Shown here piece by piece: positions 17,093 to 24,982 of a stretch of DNA of 64,000 nt. The stretch covers positions 434,001-498,000 of the forward strand of contig NZ_JADNQZ010000059.1 in the NCBI RefSeq assembly GCF_015709515.1. The letters run 5' to 3'. The stretch is from Methylocystis sp. H62. GTDB taxonomy: Bacteria > Pseudomonadota > Alphaproteobacteria > Rhizobiales > Beijerinckiaceae. A program made the position numbers and the translations under genes. The notes under the pieces are model-generated. The model worked only from the letters and a program-made list of their open reading frames with translations. It ran no database searches and was not told the origin of the DNA. Within the stretch, counting starts at the first letter, position 1; the number at the start of each line of letters is the position of its first letter.

Positions 17093-17575
17093 ATGGCGAC
17101 CAACCGCACGAACGTCTATTCGCCCTCCGAGTTTCTGGAACGCCAAAGCGGCGATGCTTGTATGCTGCCGCTGACCGTCGTCGGCGTCTCGAAGCCCGGC
17201 GCGGACAAGAATTCCATTCTGTTCGCTCTGGATGTCGCGCGGGACGTCTGGATTAACGTGCCCATCGCGCTCGTCGAAAACGTCGAAGTTTTGGGAGACG
17301 CGAAATGCGGCGCGGACAGCTATCCGCATGTCCGCCTGCGCATGAAGGATCCGAGTTCGCCCGAAGGTCAGGCCTTCGCCGCCTTCTTCAAAGGGATGGA
17401 GACCGCACTTTTCGCGGTGATGCGCAAGGTGACGCCCATCTTGCAAGCGGCGGGAGAGGCGGGCCTGCGCGACGCGTGTCACGACTGCATTCATGCGTGC
17501 ACGCTGATCGTTCTTCCGCCGGACGATCCCTTCGCGCAGATCACCTGCATGCTGAATTGCAGCGCCTGCCCCTGA
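17093..17575 (+). CDS. Conserved-looking cysteine-rich cytosolic protein, function unknown
   Basis: I do not recognise this 160-residue protein. It has no signal peptide. A strong GGAGG lies 7 bases before the ATG at 17093, arguing for real translation. Residues 1-120 look like a compact alpha/beta domain (LPLTVVGVSKPGADKNSI, then VARDVWINVPIALVENVEV). The C-terminal tail carries two mirrored cysteine triplets: C129-x2-C132-x3-C136 (CHDCIHAC) and C152-x3-C156-x2-C159 (CMLNCSAC), with His130 and His134 between the first three; Cys23 and Cys72 complete eight. Such symmetry suggests a metal or Fe-S site, or paired disulfides. It is followed directly by a large palindrome. Confidence 0.75.
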   Translation: MATNRTNVYSPSEFLERQSGDACMLPLTVVGVSKPGADKNSILFALDVARDVWINVPIALVENVEVLGDAKCGADSYPHVRLRMKDPSSPEGQAFAAFFKGMETALFAVMRKVTPILQAAGEAGLRDACHDCIHACTLIVLPPDDPFAQITCMLNCSACP

Positions 17576-17576
17576 C

Positions 17577-17693
17577 AAGCGCTTAGAGCAGGTTCCGAAA
17601 AAGTTGACAGACTTTTTCGATGAGAACCTGCTCCAATTTGATTTCGAGCGATTTCTTGTCGATCACATGATTCGATGTGATCGATAAGCGCTT
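17577..17693. repeat. Palindromic element family F, filling the gap between two convergent stop codons
   Basis: Outer arms AAGCGCTTA and TAAGCGCTT enclose two hairpins: GAGCAGGTTC...GAACCTGCTC (17586-17633, with an inner GAAAAAGT...ACTTTTTC) and GATCACAT...ATGTGATC (about 17661-17682). It begins one base after the stop of the cysteine-rich gene, and its last base is the first base of the glyS stop. Both hairpins could act as bidirectional terminators. The AGAGCAGGTTC sequence is one I associate with Hyphomicrobiales interspersed repeats. Confidence 0.8.
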
Positions 17694-19996
17694 TAGGCGG
17701 TCGCGCTTTCGCCTGCGATCTTGCCGAAATCGGCGACGCCCATCATCACGCGGCGCAATTCGGCAAGCAGCCGCAACCGGTTCAACCGCAGATCGGCGTT
17801 GTCGGCGTTGACCGTCACATCGTCGAAGAAGACGTCGACCGGCTCGCGAAGTTTTGACAGCGCGCGCATGGCGCCGGCGAAGTCTTCCTTCGTAAGATGC
17901 TCCGCCGTTTCTTCGCGCGCGCGGGCGATGGCGGCGGCAAGTTTGTGCTCCTGCGGCTCGATGCGCAGGTTCGGCGCATGGCGATGCGCATAGGCGTCCG
18001 GCCCGTCCTTCTTCTCTTCGGCTTTCAGAATGTTGCTGGCGCGCTTATAGCCGGCGAGCAGGTTCCTGCCGTCGTCGGTTGAGAGGAATGTGTCGAGCGC
18101 CTCGACTTTACGCGTGATCATGAGCAGATCGTCCTGTAGCGGCGGATTCCCTTCTCCCGCTGGCGGGAGAAGGTGGTCCGGCGAAGCCGGATCGGATGAG
18201 GGCGATAACCCCTCACCCGGCTCGCTCCGCGAGCCACCCTCTCCCGCAAGGGGAGAGGGTAGGGCGCCAAGCGCCGCATCTATCAGATCGTGTCTGGCCC
18301 CCTTGTCGCGCAAGTAGACCTTCAGCCGATCGATAAAAAATTCGAGGAGGTCCGCCGCAACGTCATGCCCGGACTTGTTCCGGGCATCCACGCCGTCACG
18401 TTGCGCGTGGATGGCCGGGACAAGCCCGGCCATGACGCCGTGGAGCGGCAAGCGCAATCCATTCTCCAGCACGATCCTGATGACCCCCAACGCCGCTCTG
18501 CGCAGCGCGTAAGGGTCCTTGCTGCCCGTCGGCTTCTCATTGATCGCCCAAAACCCCACAAGCGTGTCGAGCTTGTCGGCGAGCGCCACGGCGATCGACA
18601 CGGGATCGGTCGGGATGCGGTCGTTCGGCCCCTGCGGCTTGTAATGTTCCTCGATCGCCGCGGCGATGCTGGCGTCCTCGCCTTGCGCGCTGGCGTAATA
18701 GCGCCCCATCAGCCCCTGCAATTCGGGGAACTCGCCGACCATTTCGGAAACGAGATCGGCCTTGCACAAAGTCGCCGCGCGTTCGGCGAGAAAGCAGTCG
18801 GCGCCGACGATCGGCGCAAGCTCTTTCGCCAGCGCCGCGATCCGCTTCACGCGCTCGCCCTGCGTCCCGAGCTTTTCGTGAAAGACGATGGCGTCGAGCT
18901 TCGGCAGACGCTCTTCGAGCCTCGTCTTGAGATCGGTCTCGTAGAAGAATTTCGCGTCCGAGAGACGCGCGGCGATGACGCGCTCATTGCCGGCGACGAC
19001 CGTCGCGCCGCCGTCGGAGGCTTCGATATTCGAGACGAGGATGAAGCGGTTCGTGAGGGCGTCGGCAGTCGGCAGTCGGTCTTCGGTCTTCGACGGCCGA
19101 CCGCCGATCGCCGACTGCCGAAGCACGAAACATTTCTGATTCACGCGGATCGTCGCGCGAATGACTTCCGGCGGGATCGACAGAAAGCTCTCGTCAAACG
19201 CGCCCATGAGCGTCACCGGCCATTCGACAAGGCCCGCGACTTCATCGAGCAGGCCCGGGTCTTCGACAAGCTCCAGTCCTTGCGCGAAGGCGAGATCCTT
19301 TGCGTCATGCAGGATGATGTCGCGGCGGCGCGCTGGATCGATGACGACTTTGGCGCGCTCGAGCGAGAGCGCATAATCTTCGAAGCGCTTCACGCGAATG
19401 GGCTGCGGCGCCAGGAAGCGATGGCCGTGGGTCACATTGCCCGATGCGATTCCGTCGACCTCGAAACGGACGATATCGGGCGTTTCGGTCTCCGGTCCGA
19501 AGGTCGCGACAATGGCATGGAGCGGGCGCACCCAGCGCAGCGAATCCCCGCGCTCGGACGCCGCGCCCCAGCGCATCGACTTCGGCCAGGGAAAGCTCTT
19601 GACGATCGCCGGCAGAAGTTCAGCCAGAACGTCGATCGTCTCCGCGCCGGCGCGCTCGATGACGGCGAGATAAAACTCGGCGCCTTTCTTGTCCTTCGCG
19701 ACCGTCGCCTGATCGAGCGAGGCGAGGCCGGCGCTCTTTAGAAAGCCGGCGACCGCCGCCTCCGGCGCGCCGACGCGCGGACCTTTGCGCTCTTCGCGCA
19801 GATCCGGCTGGCGCGACGGCAGGCCGACCACCTGTAGCGCGAGGCGGCGCGGCGTCGCATAGGCGACGGCGCCTTCATAGGTCAGGCCGCGATCGACGAG
19901 CGCATTGGTGACGAGCCGCTTCAGGTCGTCCGCCGCCTGCCGCTGCATGCGCGCCGGAATTTCTTCGGAGAAAAGTTCGAAAAGGAGATCAGACAT
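17693..19996 (-). CDS. glyS: Glycyl-tRNA synthetase beta subunit, carrying three in-frame palindromic insertions
   Basis: Beta chain of the alpha2beta2 glycyl-tRNA synthetase. The start [16 protein letters not shown], the central NQKCFVLR...[11 protein letters not shown] and the C-terminal DALY-like region ([29 protein letters not shown]) are all in frame. Length is 767 against about 690 for the family. The excess is explained by three segments that are repeat DNA: residues about 291-312 (nt 19061-19123), 520-545 (18361-18437, translated [10 protein letters not shown]...SGHD) and 579-616 (18149-18260, [11 protein letters not shown]...LPPAGEG). The reading frame is open throughout, so the protein is probably functional. 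glyQ is not adjacent; trxB lies upstream after another palindrome. Confidence 0.95.
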   Translation of the reverse strand: MSDLLFELFSEEIPARMQRQAADDLKRLVTNALVDRGLTYEGAVAYATPRRLALQVVGLPSRQPDLREERKGPRVGAPEAAVAGFLKSAGLASLDQATVAKDKKGAEFYLAVIERAGAETIDVLAELLPAIVKSFPWPKSMRWGAASERGDSLRWVRPLHAIVATFGPETETPDIVRFEVDGIASGNVTHGHRFLAPQPIRVKRFEDYALSLERAKVVIDPARRRDIILHDAKDLAFAQGLELVEDPGLLDEVAGLVEWPVTLMGAFDESFLSIPPEVIRATIRVNQKCFVLRQSAIGGRPSKTEDRLPTADALTNRFILVSNIEASDGGATVVAGNERVIAARLSDAKFFYETDLKTRLEERLPKLDAIVFHEKLGTQGERVKRIAALAKELAPIVGADCFLAERAATLCKADLVSEMVGEFPELQGLMGRYYASAQGEDASIAAAIEEHYKPQGPNDRIPTDPVSIAVALADKLDTLVGFWAINEKPTGSKDPYALRRAALGVIRIVLENGLRLPLHGVMAGLVPAIHAQRDGVDARNKSGHDVAADLLEFFIDRLKVYLRDKGARHDLIDAALGALPSPLAGEGGSRSEPGEGLSPSSDPASPDHLLPPAGEGNPPLQDDLLMITRKVEALDTFLSTDDGRNLLAGYKRASNILKAEEKKDGPDAYAHRHAPNLRIEPQEHKLAAAIARAREETAEHLTKEDFAGAMRALSKLREPVDVFFDDVTVNADNADLRLNRLRLLAELRRVMMGVADFGKIAGESATA
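18149..18260. repeat. Palindromic element family C, copy 1, inside glyS
   Basis: Four hairpins in a row: CCTTCTCCCG..CGGGAGAAGG, TCCGGCGAAGCCGGA, GGCTCGCTCCGCGAGCC and ACCCTCTCCC..GGGAGAGGGT. The same order appears at 36246-36413. It is translated in frame in glyS as about 37 extra residues rich in Pro, Gly, Ser and Glu. Confidence 0.85.
18361..18437. repeat. Palindromic element family G, inside glyS
   Basis: Ends CGTCATG and CATGACG with arms GCCCGGACTTGTTCCGGGC and GGCCGGGACAAGCCCGGCC. It encodes the residue string beginning GLVPAIHA on the glyS strand, which I associate with an abundant Rhizobiales-type repeat. It adds about 26 codons in frame. Confidence 0.85.
19061..19123. repeat. Palindromic element family H, inside glyS
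   Basis: GTCGGCAGTCGGCAGTCGGT faces CGATCGCCGACTGCCGA, with an internal GACGGCCGACCGCC. Its 63 bases equal 21 codons and interrupt the otherwise standard glyS stretch between KCFVLR and NRFILVSN. Confidence 0.75.
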
Positions 19997-20060
19997 TGCG
20001 CTTTAATGTTCTGCGCCTCATTCCCTCCGCCCGGTGCGGAAGACGTGCGCCTGGGTTACT

Positions 20061-20228
20061 CACCCTCCCCTTGAGGGGGAGGGTCGGACTGCGAAGCAGT
20101 CCGGGGTGGGGTGAAAGCAGCTTTCATTCGACGCTCGTACAGCGCGCCGCATATTGTGTCGAGCGCGCGTGGGGGTCGTCACCCCACCCCGCGCCTTCGG
20201 CGCGACCCTCCCCCTCAAGGGGAGGGTG
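20061..20228. repeat. 168-base palindromic element with perfect 16-base terminal inverted repeats
   Basis: Terminal arms CACCCTCCCCTTGAGG and CCTCAAGGGGAGGGTG are perfect complements. Inside, CGGACTGCGAAGCAGTCCG with GGGGTGGGGTGA pairs with TCACCCCACCCC next to a GCGCCTTCGGCGC hairpin. It occupies most of the 257 bases between trxB and glyS. It carries no open frame and may be a MITE-like relic or a REP variant. Confidence 0.8.
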
Positions 20229-20253
20229 GAGGCGGGCGCTTGTCGGAACTCTC

Positions 20254-21216
20254 TCAGGCGATTTCCTTGACCGCCGTCGTCGGCGCATCGAGGAGAAATT
20301 TCTCGACTTCGAGCGCCGCCATGCAGCCGAGCCCGGCCGCCGTGACCGCCTGACGATAGACCTCGTCGGCGACGTCGCCGGCGGCGTAGACGCCGGGCAT
20401 GCTGGTGCGCGTCGATCCGGGCTCGACGGCGATGTAGCCGGACGGTTTGATCGTCAACTGGCCGCGGAACAGTTCGGACGCCGGAGAATGGCCGATGGCG
20501 ACGAAGACGCCGTCCGCCGCAAGCGTGTGGACCGCGCCGGTCGCGACATTCTTGACCCTCGCCCCAGTGACGCTCAGCGGGTTTTCGTCGCCGACGATCT
20601 CGTCGATGACGTGATTGAAGAGAATCGAGACATTTTCCTGCGCCAGCAGGCGCTTCACCAAAACGCGCTCGCTGCGGAATTCATCGCGGCGGTGGATGAT
20701 CGTCACCTGCGACGCGAGATTCGAAAGATACAGCGCTTCCTCGACGGCGGTGTTGCCGCCGCCGACGACAAGCACTTTCTTGCCGCGAAAGAAAAATCCG
20801 TCGCAGGTCGCGCAGGCGGAGACGCCGAAACCCTTGAACCTTTCCTCGCTCGGCAGTCCCAGCCATTTCGCCTTGGCGCCGGTGGCGATGATGAGCGAGT
20901 CGCATGTGTACGACTTGCCGGAATCCCCGGTGAGCCTGAAGGGCCGCTCGTCGAGATGGGCCTCGACGATATGATCTGAGACGAGCTTCGTCCCGACATG
21001 TTCGGCCTGCAGGCGCATCTGCTCCATGAGCCAGGGTCCCTGAATCGGCTCGGCGAATCCGGGATAGTTTTCGACCTCGGTGGTGATCATGAGCTGACCG
21101 CCCTGTTCGAAGCCGGCGATGAGCACCGGCTCGAGCAACGCGCGGGCGGCGTAGATCGCCGCCGTATAGCCGGCCGGGCCGGAGCCGATGATGATGACGC
21201 GCGCATGCTGCGGCAT
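20254..21216 (-). CDS. trxB: Thioredoxin-disulfide reductase
   Basis: FAD/NADPH flavoenzyme that reduces thioredoxin. The 320-residue length is normal. It has the FAD-binding GSGPAGYTAAIYAARA (about 12-27), the redox-active CATCDGFFF (CxxC about residue 135), the NADPH-binding GGGNTAVEEALYL (about 154-166) and the terminal FAD motif GVYAAGDVADEVYRQA (about 276-291). It reads toward glyS, with a palindromic element between. Nothing unusual in the protein. Confidence 0.97.
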   Translation of the reverse strand: MPQHARVIIIGSGPAGYTAAIYAARALLEPVLIAGFEQGGQLMITTEVENYPGFAEPIQGPWLMEQMRLQAEHVGTKLVSDHIVEAHLDERPFRLTGDSGKSYTCDSLIIATGAKAKWLGLPSEERFKGFGVSACATCDGFFFRGKKVLVVGGGNTAVEEALYLSNLASQVTIIHRRDEFRSERVLVKRLLAQENVSILFNHVIDEIVGDENPLSVTGARVKNVATGAVHTLAADGVFVAIGHSPASELFRGQLTIKPSGYIAVEPGSTRTSMPGVYAAGDVADEVYRQAVTAAGLGCMAALEVEKFLLDAPTTAVKEIA

Positions 21217-21298
21217 GAGGTGGCCTCGCGAGTGACGGAGCCCGCAATCTAGCCATTATCAGCGTCGCCGCAACCGCTCGGGCTGCGCCAATGCGCAA

Positions 21299-21320
21299 CG
21301 CCCTCCCGATACCGGGGGCG
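21299..21320 (-). terminator. Hairpin downstream of the first glycine-rich gene
   Basis: On the minus strand CGCCCCCGGTATCGGGAGGGCG folds with a four-base loop. No T-run follows, so it is a weaker terminator than its sibling at 21767-21795. Both hairpins follow paralogous genes, which suggests the hairpin was duplicated together with the gene. Confidence 0.4.
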
Positions 21321-21344
21321 CTTACCGCCGCGTGGAAGTCCGGC

Positions 21345-21746
21345 TTACCAGCCCCAACCGCCGTCGCCGCCCCAGCCCGGGCAGACGTTGATCCATTGGC
21401 GTCGCCAGCCCCAATGGGTCCACACCCTGCGGATCTGATAGCAGTCGCCATAGCCGGCGTTCGAGTATCCTGGCCAGTCCCCGCCCGAGCTCGAGGCGGG
21501 CAGGTCTGTGCGGTAATAGCTCCAGCCCCAAGGCTCGCCCCAGCCCACCGGCCGGCCCGGGCCGGCGCGACCGCCCCAACGGCCGGCCCAGTGGACGCCG
21601 GGCAGAACCGCGCCGCGGAAGCCGCCGCCGCCCCAGCCGAAGCCATGCCATCCGTCCCATCGCTGCGCCTGCGCGGCGCCGGAATGGGCCATCACGCCAA
21701 TGAGCAGAGCGCCGGTCACAGCCGCCGCTTTAATTGATTTCGACAT
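21345..21746 (-). CDS. Secreted Gly/Trp-rich small protein (paralogue 1)
   Basis: A 133-residue exported protein. The signal peptide MSKSIKAAAVTGALLIGVM ends near AQAQ (about residue 27). The mature part is rich in Gly, Trp, Arg and Tyr, including WDGWHGFGWGGGGFRG. The C-terminal module GYGDCYQIRRVWTHWGW, then NVCPGWGGDGGWGW, holds two Cys that could form a disulfide. The neighbour at 21827-22465 has the same signal peptide style and the same C-terminal module, so the two arose by tandem duplication. Proteins of this look are sometimes labelled sulfur-globule proteins, but nothing here supports a specific role. GGGGAGGAG precedes the ATG at 21746. Confidence 0.8.
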   Translation of the reverse strand: MSKSIKAAAVTGALLIGVMAHSGAAQAQRWDGWHGFGWGGGGFRGAVLPGVHWAGRWGGRAGPGRPVGWGEPWGWSYYRTDLPASSSGGDWPGYSNAGYGDCYQIRRVWTHWGWRRQWINVCPGWGGDGGWGW

Positions 21747-21766
21747 GTCCAGCTCCTCCCCAATGC

Positions 21767-21795
21767 AAAAACGCCCTCCCGAAATCGGAAGGGCG
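21767..21795 (-). terminator. Rho-independent terminator after the second glycine-rich gene
   Basis: Reading the minus strand, CGCCCTTCCGATTTCGGGAGGGCG forms a stem with a short loop and is followed by a run of five T. It lies 32 bases beyond the stop of the gene at 21827-22465 and just upstream of the paralogue, so the two genes are probably transcribed separately. Confidence 0.75.
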
Positions 21796-21826
21796 CTTGG
21801 CGTCAAAAGTTGACGCTCGAGGCCGC

Positions 21827-22465
21827 TTACCAACCCGAACCCCAACCGGTGTTCCAGCCTCCCCAGCCGCCTCCCCAGCCGCCGCAGACGTTCACCCACT
21901 GGGGCCGCCAGCCCCAATTGGTCCACACGTTGCGCAGCTGATAGCAGCCGCCGTAGCCGATGTTGGAATAATAGGACGAACCCCAACCCAGGCCGTATCC
22001 CGCTCCGATCAGGCCCGCGCCATACCACGGCCAGTAAGAACGCGCCCACGGGCGTCGCCAGCCCCAGCCGCCGCCCCAGCCGCCGACCACAGGTCTGCCC
22101 CAGCCGCCGCCGCGCCAGCCGCCGCCCCAGCCCGCGCCGCGCCAGCCGCCGCCCCAGCCGGGCCCGCGCCAGCCGCCGCCGCCCCAGCCGCCTCTAAAGC
22201 CTCCGCCGGGCAGAACCGCGCCACGGAAACCGCCGCCGAATCCGCCGCCCCTGAAGCCGCCAAGTCCGCCGCCGAAGCCGCCGCCCCCGAAGCCTCCGCC
22301 CCTGAACCCGCCACCGCCGAACCCGCCGCCGCCGAAGCCGCCACCGCCGAACCCTCCGCCTCGGCCGCCAAAGCCGCCCCTTTGCGCCTCAGCGATGTCC
22401 GTATGCGCCAGCAACCCGATAACCAACGCGGCCGTCGCGACCGCCGTTTTGATCGATTGAGACAT
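21827..22465 (-). CDS. Secreted glycine-rich repeat protein (paralogue 2)
   Basis: A 212-residue exported protein with the signal peptide MSQSIKTAVATAALVIGLL and cleavage near AEAQ. Residues about 28-135 are an extended low-complexity region built from GGGFGG, GFRGGG and GWRGAGWGG units. The C-terminal 45 residues repeat the module of paralogue 1 (GYGGCYQLRNVWTNWGW, then NVCGGWGG) with two Cys. The start at 22465 is chosen because it matches paralogue 1 and has CAGGAGCTGG upstream; a longer frame adds 18 residues. A surface or envelope structural role is plausible but not shown. The glycine tract is a likely site of slipped-strand length variation. Confidence 0.8.
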   Translation of the reverse strand: MSQSIKTAVATAALVIGLLAHTDIAEAQRGGFGGRGGGFGGGGFGGGGFGGGGFRGGGFGGGGFGGGLGGFRGGGFGGGFRGAVLPGGGFRGGWGGGGWRGPGWGGGWRGAGWGGGWRGGGWGRPVVGGWGGGWGWRRPWARSYWPWYGAGLIGAGYGLGWGSSYYSNIGYGGCYQLRNVWTNWGWRPQWVNVCGGWGGGWGGWNTGWGSGW

Positions 22466-22884
22466 TTTCCAGCTCCTGATCGTGGTCTCAACACTTTTGC
22501 TGGCGGGCGAAAAATTCATGCGCGGTCCTGGCGCGCTGAATATTCGCCGCCAACCCCGCCAACGTCACTAAATCGCGCGCGATGCGCGCACTTCAAGAAG
22601 TGCTGCGCTCTACGTTCGAGCAGGGCAAGGAGCGTCCCGCTGAAAATAGTTCTGGAGTGTTGCGCTTATGTCGCAGTCTTAAAAGACGCGTCTACGCAAA
22701 GCGGTCGCGTTGATCAAAGACAAGAATAAGCAGTAATGGAACAATATTGGTTCGAGTGCGGTTTCATAAACCTCTGAAGTGTTCGGCGGACGGCGTGGTG
22801 ACGCTTCTGATCTCGCCATTGTTTGGTCACGAGCGATTTCTATTGGCGAGAGATCTGTGGAGTCGCCCAGCGTAGGAGCATGTT
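22466..22884. other. Intergenic region, 419 bases, before the RlpA-like gene
   Basis: No credible coding frame. More A/T-rich than its surroundings. It should hold the promoter of the glycine-rich gene (left) and that of the RlpA-like gene (right). A GGAAC at 22738-22742 followed 16 bases later by CGGTT resembles, imperfectly, the EcfG (general stress sigma factor) promoter pattern. Nothing else was recognised. Confidence 0.5.
22738..22764 (+). promoter_or_regulatory. Weak EcfG-like promoter candidate
   Basis: GGAAC, 16 bases, then CGGTT against the expected GGAAC-N16/17-CGTT. It points to the RlpA-like gene about 120 bases downstream. The -10 match is imperfect, so this is only a candidate. 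Confidence 0.2.
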
Positions 22885-23235
22885 GTGAAAAAACATATGT
22901 CGGGAGTTCTGGCCCTCGGGCTCGCGAGCCTATTCGCGTCGACCGCGGCGCAAGCGGGCGAGTGGGTCGGCCAGGCGTCCTATTACGCGCACAGGGGGCG
23001 CACGGCGAGCGGCGCGCATGTCGGCGCGCTTACGGCCGCCCATCGGACATTGCCGTTCGGATCGAAGGTGCGGGTGACCAATTTGCATAACAATCGTTCG
23101 GTCGTCGTCACGGTGAACGATCGCGGACCTTTCACGCGGGGGCGGGTGATCGACGTTTCCGTCGCGGCCGCCGACAGCCTCGGCTTCAGATCGGCGGGCG
23201 TGGCGCATGTCAAGGTAGAGCAGGTCGCCAACTAA
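22885..23235 (+). CDS. RlpA-family double-psi beta-barrel protein, short secreted form
   Basis: A 116-residue exported protein: signal peptide (about 1-24, ending AAQA) plus a single double-psi beta-barrel. The family consensus is clear: [52 protein letters not shown] and AADSLGF. The catalytic-type Asp in NDRGPF and the His in AAHRTLPFG are kept. RlpA proteins are septal lytic transglycosylases acting on denuded glycan. This one lacks a lipobox and a SPOR domain, so it should be free in the periplasm and its septal targeting is doubtful. The start is GTG, with AGGAG 6 bases upstream. Its 3' end overlaps the convergent neighbour by four bases. Confidence 0.9.
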   Translation: MKKHMSGVLALGLASLFASTAAQAGEWVGQASYYAHRGRTASGAHVGALTAAHRTLPFGSKVRVTNLHNNRSVVVTVNDRGPFTRGRVIDVSVAAADSLGFRSAGVAHVKVEQVAN

Positions 23236-24104
23236 TATCGCCACCAGAATGCGCTGATCAGACCGTGCTCGGCGGGCGAGTTGACGCCCCCGATCGCGGC
23301 GATCGCGCCGATCTGCAACGAGAGGGACGCGGTCACGTCATAGACCGCGCTCAGCTGAAATTTCTGTGCGGCGATGACGCCCGCCGGGCCGCCACTCGGC
23401 GCAAAGCCGGAGAAACTTTGGGCGAGAACCAGGATGGCGGGTAGGGGACGCAGGCCGGCGGTGAGGTCGGCGCGGATCTCGTCGCCATTCTGTCCGCGCG
23501 ACCGATAACCCAGCTGGGCGTCGACGAAGGCGGGAAAGCCAAAAAGCTCGAAGGGCCGGCCGACGAGCAGCCGCAGGTCGGCCTGCACGGGATCGCGCAT
23601 GTCGAGGAACCGCCGCGCGGCCGGGGAGGCCGCCCGCACGCCCGCCTGCAGCGAGACGATGTAATCGCCCCAGGTGAAGAGCAGCGTCCGCGCGCCCAGC
23701 GCGCCTAGCCCGAGGCCTTCATAGCGCGCGCCCGGTGGGCCTTGGAGCGACAGCGGCAGGCCGGCCTTGGCTTCCTCGACGAGCAGGTTGAGGTGGTCGT
23801 ATGGCCCGGCAGCGCCGGAGAAATTCATATAGCCGCCTTCGGCGACGATCGTCAGCCAGTCAAAAAGGCCATGCTCGACGTATAGGCGCGTCTCGAACTT
23901 GCGATAGGAGGGCGTTTGGATCAGTCGGCCGTTGGCGTCATAGGCTTTGCGCGCGTCGGCGAAGGTCGTGGTGACGATCGCCTGTCCCTCTCCGGGCGGC
24001 ATGAGCCACGCGCCAGCGAAGGCCGACTGCGCCGCAACGACCCAAAAGCAAAAAACAATAAAAACCGCCAAGACACGCAAGGCGACACGCATGGCGTCAC
24101 GCAC
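23232..24104 (-). CDS. Putative outer-membrane beta-barrel protein, function unknown
   Basis: A 290-residue protein with a long N-terminal hydrophobic signal (about residues 8-30, ending AFAGA). The mature part alternates hydrophobic and polar residues and ends in the aromatic FWWRY, the typical C-terminal strand signal recognised by the Bam complex. Segments such as [20 protein letters not shown] and [15 protein letters not shown] look like paired barrel strands and turns. No enzymatic motif is seen. It converges with the RlpA-like gene with a 4-base overlap and has a good sigma-70-type promoter upstream (24148-24176). Confidence 0.7.
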   Translation of the reverse strand: MRDAMRVALRVLAVFIVFCFWVVAAQSAFAGAWLMPPGEGQAIVTTTFADARKAYDANGRLIQTPSYRKFETRLYVEHGLFDWLTIVAEGGYMNFSGAAGPYDHLNLLVEEAKAGLPLSLQGPPGARYEGLGLGALGARTLLFTWGDYIVSLQAGVRAASPAARRFLDMRDPVQADLRLLVGRPFELFGFPAFVDAQLGYRSRGQNGDEIRADLTAGLRPLPAILVLAQSFSGFAPSGGPAGVIAAQKFQLSAVYDVTASLSLQIGAIAAIGGVNSPAEHGLISAFWWRY

Positions 24105-24147
24105 AGGAACCCGCCCGCCGCCGATCCGCCGCAGGCCTTACAATGCG

Positions 24148-24176
24148 ATGCTAGAAGCGATCCGAGCTGTTGACAA
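24148..24176 (-). promoter_or_regulatory. Sigma-70-type promoter for the putative outer-membrane protein
   Basis: On the minus strand TTGTCA (24176-24171) and TAGCAT (24153-24148) are separated by 17 bases. The predicted start would be about 35-40 bases upstream of the ATG at 24104. Confidence 0.5.
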
Positions 24177-24189
24177 CCGACAGTCGCGC

Positions 24190-24762
24190 TTATGCTCCCA
24201 CATGCGCATGAACGTCGCGGCCGCCGTGGCGCTGCATGATCTCCATCGCCGCGCGTTCGCGCTCGTCGTTCCAGACGCGGGCCCAAAGCAGCAGTCCGCC
24301 ATGCTTCAATTGCGACTGCGCCCATTTGGTCTGACGGTCGCCGACGAGCTTGGAAACCAGCAGACCCAAAACCCCGGCGGCGCCGCCGGTCAACAGTCCA
24401 ACCGCGATCGCGCTCGTCAGCGACAGGCCCCAGGCAAGGGCGACTCCGGCGCCAATGAAGACGCCGACGTAGAACAGCACGCCGACGATCGAGGCCTTGC
24501 CGATATTGAGCGACTCGTTGTCGATGTATGGCGTGCGCGGCGCTCTGGGACTGTCTTCAAGCGCGTCGGCGCTCACGTCCGTGTCGCCGAGCTTTTGGCG
24601 CACTGTGTCCTCTTCGGCGAGTAGGCTGATCTCCGAGCGGTCGAAACCGCCCGTGAGAAGATCGTCGATCGCAGACTGCAGCGTGTCGACGGTGTCGAAC
24701 AGGCCGACGACCTCGCGCAGCTCATGGCGTTCTTCGGGCGTGGTGACTCTCTTCGCGTCCAT
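24190..24762 (-). CDS. Membrane protein with a stress-type (YflT-like) N-terminal domain and Gly-rich membrane hairpin
   Basis: A 190-residue protein. Residues about 15-60 (VVGLFDTVDTLQSAIDDLLT, then FDRSEISLL) resemble the general-stress GSP17M/YflT-type domain that senses or binds an unknown ligand. Two hydrophobic Gly/Ala-rich segments follow at about 90-115 and 118-140 (GVALAWGLSLTSAIAVGLL, GGAAGVLGLLVSKLVG), then a cytosolic tail ending with many His and Arg residues. Start at 24762 because AGGAG lies 6-7 bases upstream; a longer frame to 24837 has no such site. A stress role is inference from the domain only. Confidence 0.7.
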   Translation of the reverse strand: MDAKRVTTPEERHELREVVGLFDTVDTLQSAIDDLLTGGFDRSEISLLAEEDTVRQKLGDTDVSADALEDSPRAPRTPYIDNESLNIGKASIVGVLFYVGVFIGAGVALAWGLSLTSAIAVGLLTGGAAGVLGLLVSKLVGDRQTKWAQSQLKHGGLLLWARVWNDERERAAMEIMQRHGGRDVHAHVGA

Positions 24763-24982
24763 GTTTTTGCTCCTGCACGGCGATTTTGGCGCGCGGCCGC
24801 GCTCTTGATTAAACAGAGCGGCGCGGCCGGTCTTCAAGAGGCGGCGGGCAGGGAAAAATCATGGGGGAGGCTCCGAAGAGCGGGGGCGGCCAGAGCGGGG
24901 CGGCGCTGCCGACGCACGCATGGTTGGGGGCCTTGGCTTGCGCAGCGCGCGTGGCGGCGCGCGCGCGGGAGTGACAGAGTGG

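Noticed and set aside
22210-22380. CRISPR-like regular repeats
   Set aside because: The periodicity comes from GGxGG codons of the glycine-rich protein; there are no distinct spacers.
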